Source of the DNA: Plantago major
Taxonomy: Eukaryota > Streptophyta > Magnoliopsida > Lamiales > Plantaginaceae
Length of the DNA: 64,000 bases
Assembly: GCA_026545765.1 (NCBI GenBank)
Contig: CM048842.1
Location: 73,420,871-73,484,870 of the forward strand
Reading direction: 5' to 3'
Below are positions 20,837 to 33,500 of the stretch, in pieces; within the stretch, counting starts at the first letter, position 1; each line of letters begins with the position of its first letter. The notes beneath the pieces are model-generated. The model was given only the letters and a program-made list of their open reading frames with translations, did not search any database and was not told the DNA's origin. The position numbers and the translations under genes were made by a program.

Positions 20837-22357
20837 CTGCGCAGAAGTACATAGTTTTAAAAAATCTGAACAAAAAACAAAATAAAAAAGAAAAGGACTA
20901 ATTTGAATCAGGACTATATATATTGCCAGAAAAGCCAATGTTCAAGTGGATGCACCTTAATTTGTCAGGGTTAACAGTTGCTCCTCGAATGCACTTCAGG
21001 CTAATAAAATCTGGATCACCTGCACCTTGAATGCACTCTAGGCTAATAAGAATCAATTAACAATAACTTAACATATATTATTATTATAATCAGGGCGGAG
21101 CCAAAACTTAGAATGCATGGGGCGGTAATATTCTGTAATTAGTATTCATGAGCTTGGGTTCGTATTTTATAAACTTTCGGTTGAAAAAAATTAATATAGT
21201 TTCGCATGAGAACATAAAAATGAAAAACCTTTTTCAATGGCACTTAACCAAAACAACTTTCAAAGGAGATCTTGATGAAGTTTCAAATTATGATATTGTA
21301 CTGACGGAATTTGGATATAAACAATAGATGGATAAGTTAAATAAAACTCCATTATCACTGAAAGATATGGATTTTTTTCACTTATATATAGTAGAATATT
21401 AAATAAAGATTTATAAACGGCATTATCACCGAAACATATGAATTTTTTCACTTATAGTAGAATACTAAATAAAGATTTAATTATCTCTTTACTTAGGATT
21501 CTTATAAAATTATTTAATTATTCACAAGAATAATGAGACAAATTAACTAATTCATTATACTTGTACTATTTAAAAATTTTAGACGTATCACAAAATTACG
21601 ACAATGAAGAATATTATACGATTTAGAGAGCAGGGATATTTAAATTTTTAAAAATTTACATTTTAGCGGGAAAAAAGAGCCCTTTTGTCCACCACTAATC
21701 AGTCACTTAAACAAGTATAAGAACATGATAACTGAAAGCTCTCCTTAGACCAGCATGTTCCAATCTATGGATTATTAGCCAAGGACATAACCAATGTGAC
21801 ACACCTTATTATATAACGTTTGCATCGAGTACCCGTATTATCTAAAATTCTTTGACATAACTGAAATAAACACATGCAGAACAAACACAATAATCCACAA
21901 AAGTAAAGTCAGCAAGTTCGATCTGTTATGAAAGGTAACATTCTATGAAGAGATAAATAAAATATACAAACACGTTTCCAATCACGCAAAAACATAGATA
22001 CGTCATGAATTGAAAGCCTAAAACACCATAGAACTCGTCTCAAAGACTTAAATTTAACAACACATATTAGAAATCTCATGTAAGGGAACTCATTCATGAT
22101 CAGACAAATGCAGCTAAAAAGAAAAAATGGTTCATAAGAAAACAACATACATTTGGAAAGAAGAAAAAGAAGAAGGCATCTTACATGTATTTTGCAGAAG
22201 TATCGATCAGGCTAGAAAATAGCTAAGCACATCCAATGTGAAGAAGAAGAAGAAGAAGAAGAAGAATTCCAATCAAACCTGCGTTTTTAATAGACAGATG
22301 AGTCTTGGAAAGGAAGAAAAAGATGTGATTTTTAAGTACTGTGATTTGAAGCTTACC
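20837..22357 (-). other. 5' UTR intron of gene copy A (about 1.5 kb)
   Basis: Donor GAAG|GTAAGC at 22357/22356 and acceptor CTGCGCAG at 20837. The donor and its leader exon are conserved in the other units (about 26188 and 37936), which supports the intron model. It contains AT-rich sequence and a (GAA)n run near 22236-22266. Confidence 0.6.
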
Positions 22358-22480
22358 TTCAGAGCAATTCCTTTTACTGTATAAATAAATTTTGGTGAGT
22401 GATTTTTGTGTTGACAGCCTGAGTATAAATATGAGAGGAGTTAATGTGTAGCTGAGTGAGTGAGATCTCACTGTGTTAAT
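22358..22480 (-). promoter_or_regulatory. Leader exon and probable promoter region, gene copy A
   Basis: About 120 bp conserved in all three units (also 26189-26330 and 37937-38080), including CTCATATTTATACT on the minus strand as an AT-rich TATA-like stretch. Conservation between copies is seen; promoter function is inferred. Confidence 0.45.
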
Positions 22481-23094
22481 TTTATACTGAAAATTGTAAT
22501 AATTATTTCATTCCACATTTGTAATAAGTAATGTCATGTAACTCCATTAGTCCATTTCATGATTCCATCAATATTGGATAAACATGTTCAATATGCTAGA
22601 TTAGGCATTTTCAACATGACTTGATAATCCCAGGTTGTCATTATTAGTAGTTTATGATTTTACATGATGGATTTAGAGATATAGTCAATTGATTCTGATT
22701 CTACATTGATGAAATTGGGAAATGAGTCGATGATAGCTAGTGGAGAGTGGAATTTTGATTTAGAATTATTTTGAAAAGTTGGTAAGTGATTTTTATTAGT
22801 TGGAAAGTTACAGATGTAATACGAGGAATTTTGGGAGAGTGGTTGCCAACCATACATATATTTCCAGTGAACTCTGTAAAAAATGTAATAATTGCATTTA
22901 TATCTCTTTTATTTGTCGCACGTCATTGGAAATTGTTTTGGTAAATACATTTTGCTTTATTTGTTGGAGACTTTATTGCAATGTAATTAAGAGTCATTTA
23001 GAGTTGTATTATTATATGCTAGTTGGACAATTTTACCCTTTTTCCCACGAAACTATACATACGACTAATTCAGTCGAATAATGTCGGTACTTTT

Positions 23095-23162
23095 GCTACA
23101 CGGACTCTTTGTGCGTCGCCCATTCGTTGCACTACTGCACGGGCCTGGCGTACCCCCACCCA
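23095..23162 (+). pseudogene. U2 snRNA 3'-end fragment (unit B)
   Basis: Only the last 65-70 nt of U2 remain (CTCTTTGTGCGTCGCCCATT, TTGCACTACTGCAC, GGGCCTGGCGTACC). The 5' half, branch-site region and promoter are absent, so it cannot make U2. Confidence 0.85.
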
Positions 23163-23429
23163 ATTCAGTGAATTTCTATGGGAATGGGGTTGATGCAAGC
23201 CAATAAAAGAAATATTTATGTTCAACTGTGCCATATAATTTTCAGGCAGGTAAAAATCTGTTTCCAATACTATCCATAATGAAAATTCAAGCCATATAAG
23301 TTCAGACAAGTAAAAATCTCAAATCTGTATCCAATATCCATAATAAAAAAAAAGGAAAGAAAGTTTAGTCCTAGAATATGTTTTATTTGTTTCAAGAAGA
23401 GTAACCTGGGTGATTGCTTGATTCACTCT

Positions 23430-24718
23430 TTACTTGTCAAACAAAAACTTGGGGAAGAACTGAGAATTATTCATCAATTGCGATTGCGACTGCACAGAAT
23501 CTCCTCCATTGCGCTGAAGCACGTTGTTGGTAAAGCAGCTGTGCAAAACTGCTTCAGAAGACGGCGCACTACCTCCCGGAAACTTAGTATTCATCACCAG
23601 AGCAGCTCTACTTTGAGTTTGGAACGGGGAATCAGAGTAATATTGGCTTGGAATGTTAGAAGAGCCAGCCATACTAGAACCGATAGCTAGCCCCTGAGCG
23701 ACCGGAGTTGGAAAGCCAACACCTTTGCTGCTGATTGGAGAGTTGTTCTGATCAGAAAAGCCAACACCTTTGAGAATCAGGTGGTGAAAACTTCGAAATA
23801 TATCCGGCTGGAATGCAGGAACACCATGATAGGAAATCTTGGGATCGAGCTGTTTCAAACACAGTCCATCCCCTTTATTCTCTGGTGCTCCAACCGGACT
23901 GCCACCATCCAAACGAATGCCATTTCGACAGCTCTGCGCTTGTGGAGTTGGTACAAAAGTTGGCAGATTCAAGTGTTGCGCAAACTGATCAGCTTTCTTG
24001 CCTTCTATGTTCATAGGTCCCTTCATAGGAAGCCTTCCTCCTATACATTGCCGTAGCTGCTTGTTGCTCATCAGGTCAGTGGCTTGGTCGAGTTCCGCAG
24101 CCACTTCAATAGCTTCTGAATTCGCATGCACATTAGATGCGACTGCTCTTTTCATGCCTTTCTCTCCGAGTGATTCTGAGGCTGCACACTGGAATCTGCT
24201 CCCTTCTGGATAGTTGTTGTGCTCTTGTCAGCTAGCACGACTCTAGTCCGTGTTGGCCTAGACTCCACCAGCTTCTCCATCTCTTCCTTCATCCGTGCAA
24301 ACATTTGTTCACGGGCAACTTTGAGTTCATCAATTACTGAACTTGCAAAGATCTTGAGATCTTCGACCATCCGTGCCTGTTTAATACTTGAGTTTCTCGT
24401 CACTTTCCTTCTCTTCATCGGGACACTCTTGCCTTTAGTCATCGTCTTCACCTCATTACTCTTCTTCATCTTGTTTGATCTTGCTTTTGTCTGTTTGGCA
24501 GTTTTCACTGCCTCGACAACGTTGCTAACATCATCCGGCTTTTGGCACGTTGCAGTTCCAGTCTCTTCATCATTTTCACACAGAACCAAGTCCAACTTAG
24601 GCTTCTCATGTCCCAGCTCCCCAGTTGGATTCATCGATTTGGGATCATCGAAGTCATTGTCTCCCCTCCTAAACTCCCATATCTGCTGGAATTTCTCGTT
24701 TTGGTTGATGTGAATCAT
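23430..24718 (-). pseudogene. Unknown lysine-rich protein, copy B (frameshifted)
   Basis: Same family as copies A and C. It opens MIHINQNEKFQQIWEFRRGD at 24718 and stops at 24152 after QPQNHSERKA. The remaining two fifths is open in another frame (24155-23430) and is very close to copy C. Compared with copies A and C, four bases are missing near 24164-24168, within a CTCTCCCTCT-type run, which explains the shift. A truncated product of about 188 residues with the basic region and helix but without the C-terminal half could still be made. Confidence 0.85.
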
Positions 24719-24764
24719 GACTGTAGAGATGAAATAGTATTTCAAAATATCTGAATGAGAAAAA

Positions 24765-26188
24765 CAATGACTAATCTAAATCACGACTACATATAATACC
24801 AGAAACGCCAAAGTTCAAGTGAATGCACCTTTATCAGGGGTTAATAGTTTCACCTCAGAATGCACTTTAGGCTAATAAAATCTGGATCAGTTGCACCTTC
24901 AATGCACTTAAGGATAATAAAATCTGGATCCATTTCAAAGAAAACGTACTGTTAATATTTAAGAATCACTTAACAATAACTTGACATATACTGTATTATT
25001 TATTATAATCCGGAGCCAGAAACTTGAATGGGCGGGAATTATTTTGTAGTAGTATTCTGGAATTAAAAATTTTCGGTTGAAAAATTAAATAAATGAATAT
25101 AGTGTGGCTACGAAAATATGAAAATGAAAAACTTTTTTCAATGGCACTTTTCCAAAATAATGTCATATATTAAGGATTAGCATTTACGTAACACACTACG
25201 TGTGTTAATAGAAAAGAGAAAACATTTAACAATAAATAAAAGGGAGAAACTTACGTCAATGAGATTCGAACCCTGCACCTTCTACTTAAAGTCTTAAACA
25301 ATGACACATGTACGTACCAAATTCACAAATTGAATCAGTAAAATCAACGGATGAGATTTAAATTGAATTGAAAACTTAGTGAAACTTTGTGAATTATTAT
25401 ACTACTTTGAAAAAGAGATTTTGAATGCTCAAATTCGAATATTTTACTGACGGAATTTGGACAAAAATAATCAATCGATAATTTCAATAGAACTCCATTA
25501 TCTCCGAAACATATGATTTTTTTCACTTATGGTAAAATATTAAATAAAGATTATCTCTTTACTTAAGGATATTCTTAATTAGTTCCTTTTTTCTTTTGAA
25601 AAGGTTAATTAGTTCCTTATTCACAAGAATAATGAGATAAACTAATTATTATACTTGTAAATTTAAATTTTAGATGTTAATTATAATAAAGTATCACAAA
25701 ATTACGACACTGAAATTATAGAATTTGGTACTTTAGGGGGGCGTGAACATTTAAATTTTCAAAAATTTACATAGAAAAAAAAAATGGATCCCTTTTCTCC
25801 ACCATTAATCATGCATTCAAACAAGTACAAATAAAATGATGATTAAAAGATCTCCTTAGACCAACATATTCCAATCTATGGATTATTAGTTAGTGACGAT
25901 AACCAGTGTGGCACCGTTTAAACACAACATTTGCAACGGTTAACGGATCCCTAGTTCTCTAAAAATCTCCAATCTGTTTTACATACTGAAATAAACACAA
26001 TAATCCACCATAGTAAAACAACATATATTTGGAAAAGAAAAAAAAAAGGAATGTATCTTACATGTATTTTGCAGATATCAGACCTGAAAATGTTGAGAAG
26101 TATTTAACCTGCATTTTTTATGAGACAGATGAGTCTTGGAAAGGAAGAAAAAGATGTGATTTTTAAGTACTGTGATTTGAAGCTTACC
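24765..26188 (-). other. 5' UTR intron and leader of copy B
   Basis: AT-rich and alignable with the unit A and C introns. The leader donor GAAG|GTAAGC is kept at 26188. No other feature seen. Confidence 0.5.
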
Positions 26189-26642
26189 TTCCACAGCAAT
26201 GCTTTTTACTATAAATGGCTTTGGTAGAAATAAATTTTGGTTAGTGGTTTTTAATTTGTGTTGACAAGCAGAGTATAAATATGAGAGGAGTTAATGTGTA
26301 GCTGAGTGAGTGAGATCTCACTGTGTTTTATACTGAAAATTGTAATAATTATTTCATTCCACATTTGTAATAATTAATGTAATGTAATTCCATTAATTAG
26401 TCCAATTCATGATTACATCAATATTGAATAAACATGTTCAATGATGCTAGATTATGCATTTTCAACTTGACTTGATAATACCAGGTTGTCATTAGTAATA
26501 GTTTATGATTTTACATTGTGTATTTAGAGATATAGTCAATTGATTATGATTATACATGATGCAATTGGAAATGAGTCAATGATAGCAAATTAGGAGAGTG
26601 GTATTTTGATTTAGAAAATTTTGAAAAGTTGGTAACTGAGTT

Positions 26643-27362
26643 AAGGTTTTCTAACGTCAGTCAGGTGTCGCCCTGACTAACGTCAGTCAGGATGTCGACA
26701 TCTGACACGTGTCCGTTGCTCTGTGTCGCCCTTAATCGTTGCTCTGTGTTGCCCTCAACCGTTGCTCTGTGTCGCAAAAGGTGTTGCTCTAACCATTTTA
26801 CGTCACTCTAACCGTTTACGTTGCTTTAAATTATTTAAATAAAATATTTTTGATATATTAAAAAATTAACGCTATTAAAAAATAAAAAATAAATTTTTTT
26901 TTAAACTATTAAATTCTTCAAAAAAAATTAATTATTAAAATTTTAACTCACCTTCCCCCATCCCCACCACCACCCACCACCAACACCGCACACCACCACC
27001 AAAATCACTGCCGGAGCTCTGGTGGAAGTTCCGATCTTCTTTCCCTTTTTTTTTTTTTTTAATAAGATCGGAGCTTCCACCGGAGCTCCGGTGGAAGCTC
27101 CGATCTGTTTTTTTTTCGTGGCGGCTTTCGGTTAGAGCAAAAATATTTTTTTTAAATATATTTAAATAATTTAAAGCGACGTAGGCGGTTGGAGCAACAC
27201 GTAGCGCAACACCTCGTGCGACACGAGCGACACCCCATGGCAACACTTAGTGCGATATGTAACAAATTATTCGATCTCCACCGTTAAAATTTTAATCTAA
27301 TTGATCAAAATAGGTGACTGACGTTAATCAGGACGACACCTTGACTGACGGTAGAAAGTCCC
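26643..27362. mobile_element. Mutator-like MITE (720 bp)
   Basis: The 9-bp duplication AACTGAGTT lies at 26634-26642 and 27363-27371. The ends are inverted repeats of about 50 bp, both carrying CTTTCTA/TTTTCTA, CGTCAGTCA and GTGTCG motifs. The insertion splits unit B sequence that is continuous in unit A. A 42-bp perfect palindrome lies at 27065-27106. No coding capacity. Confidence 0.88.
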
Positions 27363-27830
27363 AACTGAGTTTTATTAGTTGGAAATTAAGTTACTGTAAT
27401 ACACTAATACGAGGAATTTTGGGAGAGTGGTTGCCAACCATACATATATTTCCAGTGAACTCTGTTAAAAATGTAATAATTGCATTTATATATCTTTATT
27501 TGTCGCGCGTCCTTGGAAATTGTTTTGGTAAATATACATTTTGCTTTATTTGTTGGAGACTTTATTGCAGTGTAATTAAGAGTCATTTAGAGTTATATTA
27601 TTATATGCTAGCTGGGCAATTTCCCCCTTATTTCCACTGTTAAAATACATACGACTAATTCAGCCGAATAATGTCGGTATTTTTTTAGTAGATGGTTATC
27701 CTAATAGTACTTTTACATTTGTAATATTCGAACTTGAGATCTTACTTAAACTATTCAAGATCCAAGTCACCCGTATTAAACCTTTTCCTTGGATCTTCTA
27801 AAAATAATAAGATCCAACTTTTTTTGATAT

Positions 27831-28062
27831 TCAAAAGTCTCTATAGATAACTTATCTAGAGACGTGTGGACTTATGTTTTAAAGAAATTTATTGATGTTG
27901 TCATTCAAAATGTTTATGTTGTCAACAAAATGTATTTTTTTGTACATATGAAAAGACATAAATGTAAACAACATATACGTTTTGATTGACAACATCGATA
28001 ATTTTTCTTGAAAACATATTCCGTCTCTAGATAAGTTATATTAATACATCTTTCAAGAGACT
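27831..28062. mobile_element. Small inverted-repeat element (possible MITE)
   Basis: Ends share ATAACTTATCTAGAGACG in inverted orientation with AAGTCTCT outside it. No convincing target duplication was found. Confidence 0.45.
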
Positions 28063-28064
28063 TA

Positions 28065-28190
28065 GGCTCTGTTCTCTTCAACTGAAAACTCATTCAGTTC
28101 AGTTCAGTTCTGCTTAGTTATATTTTATACTACAATTCAGTTCAGTTCAGTTCAGTTCAGAAAATTGCAGTTGAAGAGAAGAACAGAGCC
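28065..28190. mobile_element. Tourist-like MITE (126 bp)
   Basis: Inverted ends GGCTCTGTTC..CTCTTCAACTG flanked by TTA on both sides (28062-28064, 28191-28193), as for PIF/Harbinger MITEs. The centre is a TTCAG-type repeat. Confidence 0.75.
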
Positions 28191-28193
28191 TTA

Positions 28194-28968
28194 GGCTCTG
28201 TTTAGCAAAACTAGCTGAAAAGCTAGCTGGTAATCTAGTTGGTAGCTGATTAACTAGCTGGTAGCTGGTTAGGTAAGCTGATAAGCTAGCTGATTAGGGA
28301 GCTGATTAACTAGTCGAGGAGCTAGCTGATTTTAAATGTAGGTGTTTAACAAATTAGCTGATAAGCTAGCTAGTATTTTGTAAAATGACATAAAAGGGCA
28401 TTACTCTCATTTTTATTTTCTTTAACCTTTCTCATCGTATTATTAGTCTATAGTTTTTTAAATAATAGTACATCACATTTTGTCCAATTATTCTAATATA
28501 TATTCAATGTACTTTACATCGCCACTTTAATAACATCATCAAAATTATCAGAAGTTGAAAGAAATATTCGTTGAACATTTTAACTTAATAATGAAAAAAA
28601 TCAGTAATTGATGTGTACTACATGTATGCATTTTAAAGAGATGCGGATGCATTAATCCTTATGCTAGTTCCAAACAAGTACAAAAAATGTATAACAAAGG
28701 ATCCAACAATATAAAATATAAGTCGAGAATAATAAATAATAAAAACGGGTAGTTTTTCCTTCTTCTTTTTTTTCTTTCTAATTTGGGTGAGGGATATTTT
28801 CGGAATGAAAAAGATAAGAAGGATCTTCTTTTAAAAGAAAACTAACTTGGGTAGCTTCTTAACCAGCTAGCTTAGATTTAAGAAGTTGCACGTTCACGTA
28901 ATGAGCTTTTTATTAATCAATGGTCAAAAAAAGCTTATGGAGCTGAAAAACTAGTGGTAGACATAGCC
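28194..28968. mobile_element. Second Tourist-like MITE (775 bp), abutting the first
   Basis: Inverted ends GGCTCTGTTTAGC / GGCTATGTCTACC with TTA on each side. The left TTA is shared with the neighbouring MITE. Many AGCTAGCTG repeats occur in the left arm. Confidence 0.65.
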
Positions 28969-29013
28969 TTACTCTTTTTTATAATTCTAAAATAAATTAG
29001 AAAATACTAATAA

Positions 29014-30245
29014 AGCTTTCTTCTCTTCAACTCCAATTTTCTGAACTGAACTGAATTGAAAATGAAACGAACTGAACTGAAGAAATTATTTTGTAATAAT
29101 AATAACAATTATATGATGCTATATATAATCACAATTTGAAAAAACATATTATTTTTGTCATCTTTCTCACACTCTTCCTACTCTTTTTCTGTCACTTTAC
29201 CTTTTTATTTATTATTGTATAACAAACTTTAAAACCAACCGCGTGGAAAACAATATGAGAATGATAACTCGATTAAAATCGAATTTTAATCGTCGTACAA
29301 ACTGTCTTTATCTAGTTTTTTTTTTTTTTGAATCGGTGAAATTTATTACAATTAACTTGAAAACGTTTACAAGAGCATGGACAATGTTCGGCAAATAAAA
29401 TAATTAAAAGCTTAACCAAAATCACTAGTCCATAAACCATGCACAAGCTTGTGCCAACAACTTTGCATCAACACTCTTTCTTGTCCAGAACCTCCAGCAT
29501 TGTTCCATTTTCCAAACTGTTTCTTCAACTTTTATGTCCCAATACTCATATTTCAACTTTTATGAAAAAAAATTAAGTATATTTGATTAATGTTTGTGAT
29601 AATGTTCTTTTCATAAAGTTTGATCCGACTTTGGTTTGGTTTAACTTGTTTTGGAGTTTTTGAGAGTCATTTGAAAGACTTATAGAGTTTGGTTTGACTT
29701 TGGTTTGGCTTAACTTGTTTTTTATTTTGTTAAGTTTGAGAAAAACACTCAACGTTACCTTCTGAGTTTAATTCTATTGTTCTGATATCTTCCAACAAAA
29801 GAACATGTAGATTTTTTATTAGAGATGTACGTCCAGAGTATGTGAACCAGATTGTGTGGTACTCTCAGGTTCCTGTAGTTTCTTATCTTAACTCACATTT
29901 TACGGTAGAAAAGAAGGGTAATTCAAATTGTTACTATACTCTTTATTTCATTGATCTACTAAAAGTCGTATTAAAAAGAAAGAAAGAAAAAAAGTTGAAA
30001 ATAACTCAATTGGATAAATTTTCTTATTTTCCTCGTACAAAAGATCGGGTGTGTAAATAAATGATAAAACAATAATAATACTAATAATAATAACAACAAC
30101 AACAACAATAACAACAACAACAACAACAATATGAATTTAATGAATTGAATTGAACTAAACTGAAATGAATCGAGGCGAAGGCAATCGAATGAATCGAATG
30201 AATCGAATCGAATCGAATGAGTTTTGAGTTGAAGAGAAAAGAGCC
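29014..30245. mobile_element. Larger relative of the 126-bp MITE (1.2 kb)
   Basis: The left end AGCTTTCTTCTCTTCAACTCC and the inverted right end GGCTCTTTTCTCTTCAACTC resemble the small MITE, with TAA on both sides. The interior has a poly-T run at about 29320 and an (AAC)n microsatellite at about 30090-30130. No transposase frame seen. Confidence 0.55.
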
Positions 30246-30597
30246 TAAATAGAAAGATGAGCAAGTAAAAGTGAGACTTGATTCAAGTTGAAGATGTCTG
30301 ATTGAATTGCAAAGAGAGACACTGTTATATTGCCATGGTACCAGTATACTAAAATTTGCCAAGGATATAGAAAGTTCTCTATTACAGCTCAAGGCACTAT
30401 AGCTTAACTATTTTCTGCAGATTTGTCCCAATGCTCCTTTGGCTAGCAAGTACTACCTTTCTATGTGCGCACATTGAAGTATATATACAAAGCTAAACAA
30501 GACAATGATTTTTGAAACTCAGAGTTTTATACCTTATAAAATCCTATGTTTATAAGCTTAGGTAGACCAGCAGAATGAATTATACAGGTATTTTATT

Positions 30598-33500
30598 TAG
30601 GGATGTACGCGGGCGGTTACGGGCGGTTATTTACCAATATTCTAACCGACCCACCTATGGCGGGTGAGCCAAATCATGAACCACGGCGGGTGGGGTTTTC
30701 TCCGAACCGCCGCGGGTCGGTTGGCTATTTTAGCGGGCGGATGGCGAGCGGATTGGCGATTTATACTCGTTAAAATGAGAACATGTATTACAACGTTCAA
30801 TATAGAGTAAATAAGTTTCAATATAAAATAAAATAATCCATAAGATATTGTCAAACATTGACAAGTTTTATGATAATAACCACAATACAAGTACTTAAAT
30901 TTCAAATATAAGTCCATAAATTTTTAAACGTATTGGTAAATGTATAAATAAATTTTCCCCTTTAAAATATTAAAAAGTTTTATTAAGTAACTTGCACTTG
31001 TGCACAAGAAATCCTCCAAGTCAAAATAGGATTGTACACATACAGATCAAAATCCTCCAAACCCTCAATAAAACATACTCAACCATATAAGTTAACAGAG
31101 CCAAGTCAGTACTTTTATATTGTCACGCCTCAAAACCAAATCACTTTAGCGCGACCGGCCGTCTATCGGGAGATGGGCTCACGCCAAGACGAAGCCTTAC
31201 TTAAATCCTCAAATACATAAAATAATCTCAGAGTGGTACAACATAGCGTCTAAAATCTCATAAACAGTAATTACAATAATAATTACAAGTCCTCAGTACA
31301 TAACAACCACCTCAACGGTACAAATCATCATATTCAATACAAACTCAGAGTACGCTACAACTACTGAAAGTCTTCATAAGATCCACCATCCGTCTACCGG
31401 GTTCCACTCTACTGTACCATCCAGTGTCACTTCACTTACTAAATATCTGAAAGGGGGGTGTAAGGGTTTAAACTTTTCAAAACGTTCAAATCGGTCCCTG
31501 CAACAACGAAACTTCCTAATCTCGATTCAAAGGCATCCCAATCCAAGCAAAAGCTTCAACAATCGATTACCCATATGTCACTCCATTCAAATCGACAACG
31601 GACAGTCAATAAGCATCAACCAAAACAGTCGAATCAAACTGCGAATTCAACCTCCATGGTCCCGATTCAGTTTTGCGGATTCGACCTTCATGTTCCTGTT
31701 TCTTATCGCGATCCATGACCCCCAAAACTCCATTCGATCTTCACAATCCAGTTTCACAATTCAAACACCCATGCTTCAATCGGTTCCGATCTTCGTAACA
31801 CCACTCGATTTCGGTCCAAACAGAAAGAAGAAAGAAGGGCATGCGGGTATGGTGTTTGGCCAGTGAGAGGCGGAGCTGGGGCGGTGAGGGGGAAGAAGAA
31901 GAGAACAAGAAGACGGAGGGGGAATAGAACGGGAAGAAGAAAGAAATAACCTTAATAGGTTTACAATACAAAACGAATTGGGCTTTACAAATCCGATTCA
32001 CTTCAAACAAAGCCCATCTCAAATTATCACCCGTCTTGATTCACCGATCCATAACATAATGACTTATAAAATCTAGTATATCAACTCAAGTCCAACTAAT
32101 TTCTCTTCTCCAAATTAAATTCAAATAGACGGTCCGAAATAAATTCCGGGATTTTACATCCTCCCTTCCTTAAAATTAACTCCTTAAAATAAGTTTTGTC
32201 CTGAAAACTTAACTCCACAACGCTTCCACTGCGCCAATCTCAGAAATATCCAATTTTATAAACTTTCGAGTCTCCACATCAACCTTATACCTTTCACTAA
32301 GTTGAGAGATATCACCTACTAGTTCATAGTTCATAACCAAACTCCAACACCCCCTTTTACTTCAACTCAAAACCATAAACCTCGAAAAGACTAACCTAAG
32401 CACCTCAAAGATTGTTACCTAGGTTCCTCAAAGATTCTAACCTAACTCCTCGAGTCTTCCCTTCCTCCAAAACATCACTTCACATAATCAAACATGGGAC
32501 CTACACCCAAGAAACCGAAACCTGGCTTTGATACCACTTTTGTCACGCCCCAAAACCAAATCACTTTGGCGCGACCGGCCGTCTATCGTGATATGGGCTC
32601 ACGCCAAGACGAAGCCTTACCTAAATCCTCAAATACATAAAATAATCTCAGAGTGGTACAACAGAGCGTCTAAAATCCCATAAACAGTAATTACAATAAT
32701 AATTACAAGGCCTCAGTCCATAACAACCACCTCAACGGTACGTACAAATCATCATATTCAATACAAACTCAGAGTACGCTACAACTACTGAAGGTCTTTA
32801 TAAGATCCACCATCCGTCTACCGGGTTCCACTCTACTGTACCATCCAGTGTCACTTCACTTACTAAATATCTGAAAGGGGGATGTAAGGGTTTAAACTTT
32901 TCAAAACGTTCAAATCGGTCCCTGCAACAACGAAACTTCCTAATCTCGATTCAAAGGCATCCCAATCCAAGCAAAAGCTTCAACAATCGATTACCCATAT
33001 GTCACTCCATTCAAATCGACAACGGACAGTCAATAAGCATCAACCAAAACAGTCGAATCAAACCGAGAATTCAACCTCCATGGTCCCGATTCAGTTTTGC
33101 GGATTCGACCTTCATGTTCCTGTTTCTTATCGCGATCCATGACCCCCAAAACTCCATTCGATCTTCACAATCCAGTTTCATGATTCAAACACCCAAGCTT
33201 CAATCGGTTCCGGTCTTCGTAACACCACTCGATTTCGGTCCAAACAGAAAGAAGAAAGAAGGGCAGGCGGGTATGGTGTTTGGCCAGTGAGAGGCGGAGC
33301 TGGGGCGGTGAGGGGAAGAAGAAGAGAACAAGAAGACGGAAGGAGAATAGAACGGGAAGAAGAAAGAAATAACCTTAATAGGTTTACAATACAAAACGAA
33401 TTGGGCTTTACAAATCCGATTCACTTCAAACAAAGTCCATCTCAAATTATCACCCGTCTTGATTCACCGATCCATAACATAATGACTTATAAAATCTAGT

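Larger units (their letters stand above)
18650..23085. repeat. Segmental duplication unit A
   Basis: Contains full-length U2 and gene copy A. Its left end (TTGCCAAGGAT at about 18680) reappears at about 30357. Its right end (CGACTAATTCAG..CGAATAATG near 23060) reappears near 27650. Confidence 0.85.
23086..27690. repeat. Segmental duplication unit B
   Basis: Holds a U2 3' remnant, gene copy B, its leader and upstream region, interrupted by the Mutator-like MITE at 26643-27362. Confidence 0.85.

Noticed and set aside
22236..22471. Minus-strand frame MRSHSLSYTLTPLIFIL as a possible N-terminal exon of copy A
   Set aside because: Conserved at DNA level in the other units, but the splice donor falls inside it and the downstream start codon after the acceptor explains the protein better as a 5' UTR exon.
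29313..29560. Poly-T followed by unique sequence, possible LINE or retrocopy 3' end on the minus strand
   Set aside because: No endonuclease, RT or parent gene visible and no target duplication; it lies inside a larger MITE-like element.
31741..33445. Similar minus-strand frames in both LTRs of the short LTR element (MRWALFEVNRICKAQF)
   Set aside because: Repetition is due to LTR identity; composition is low-complexity and there is no known LTR protein.
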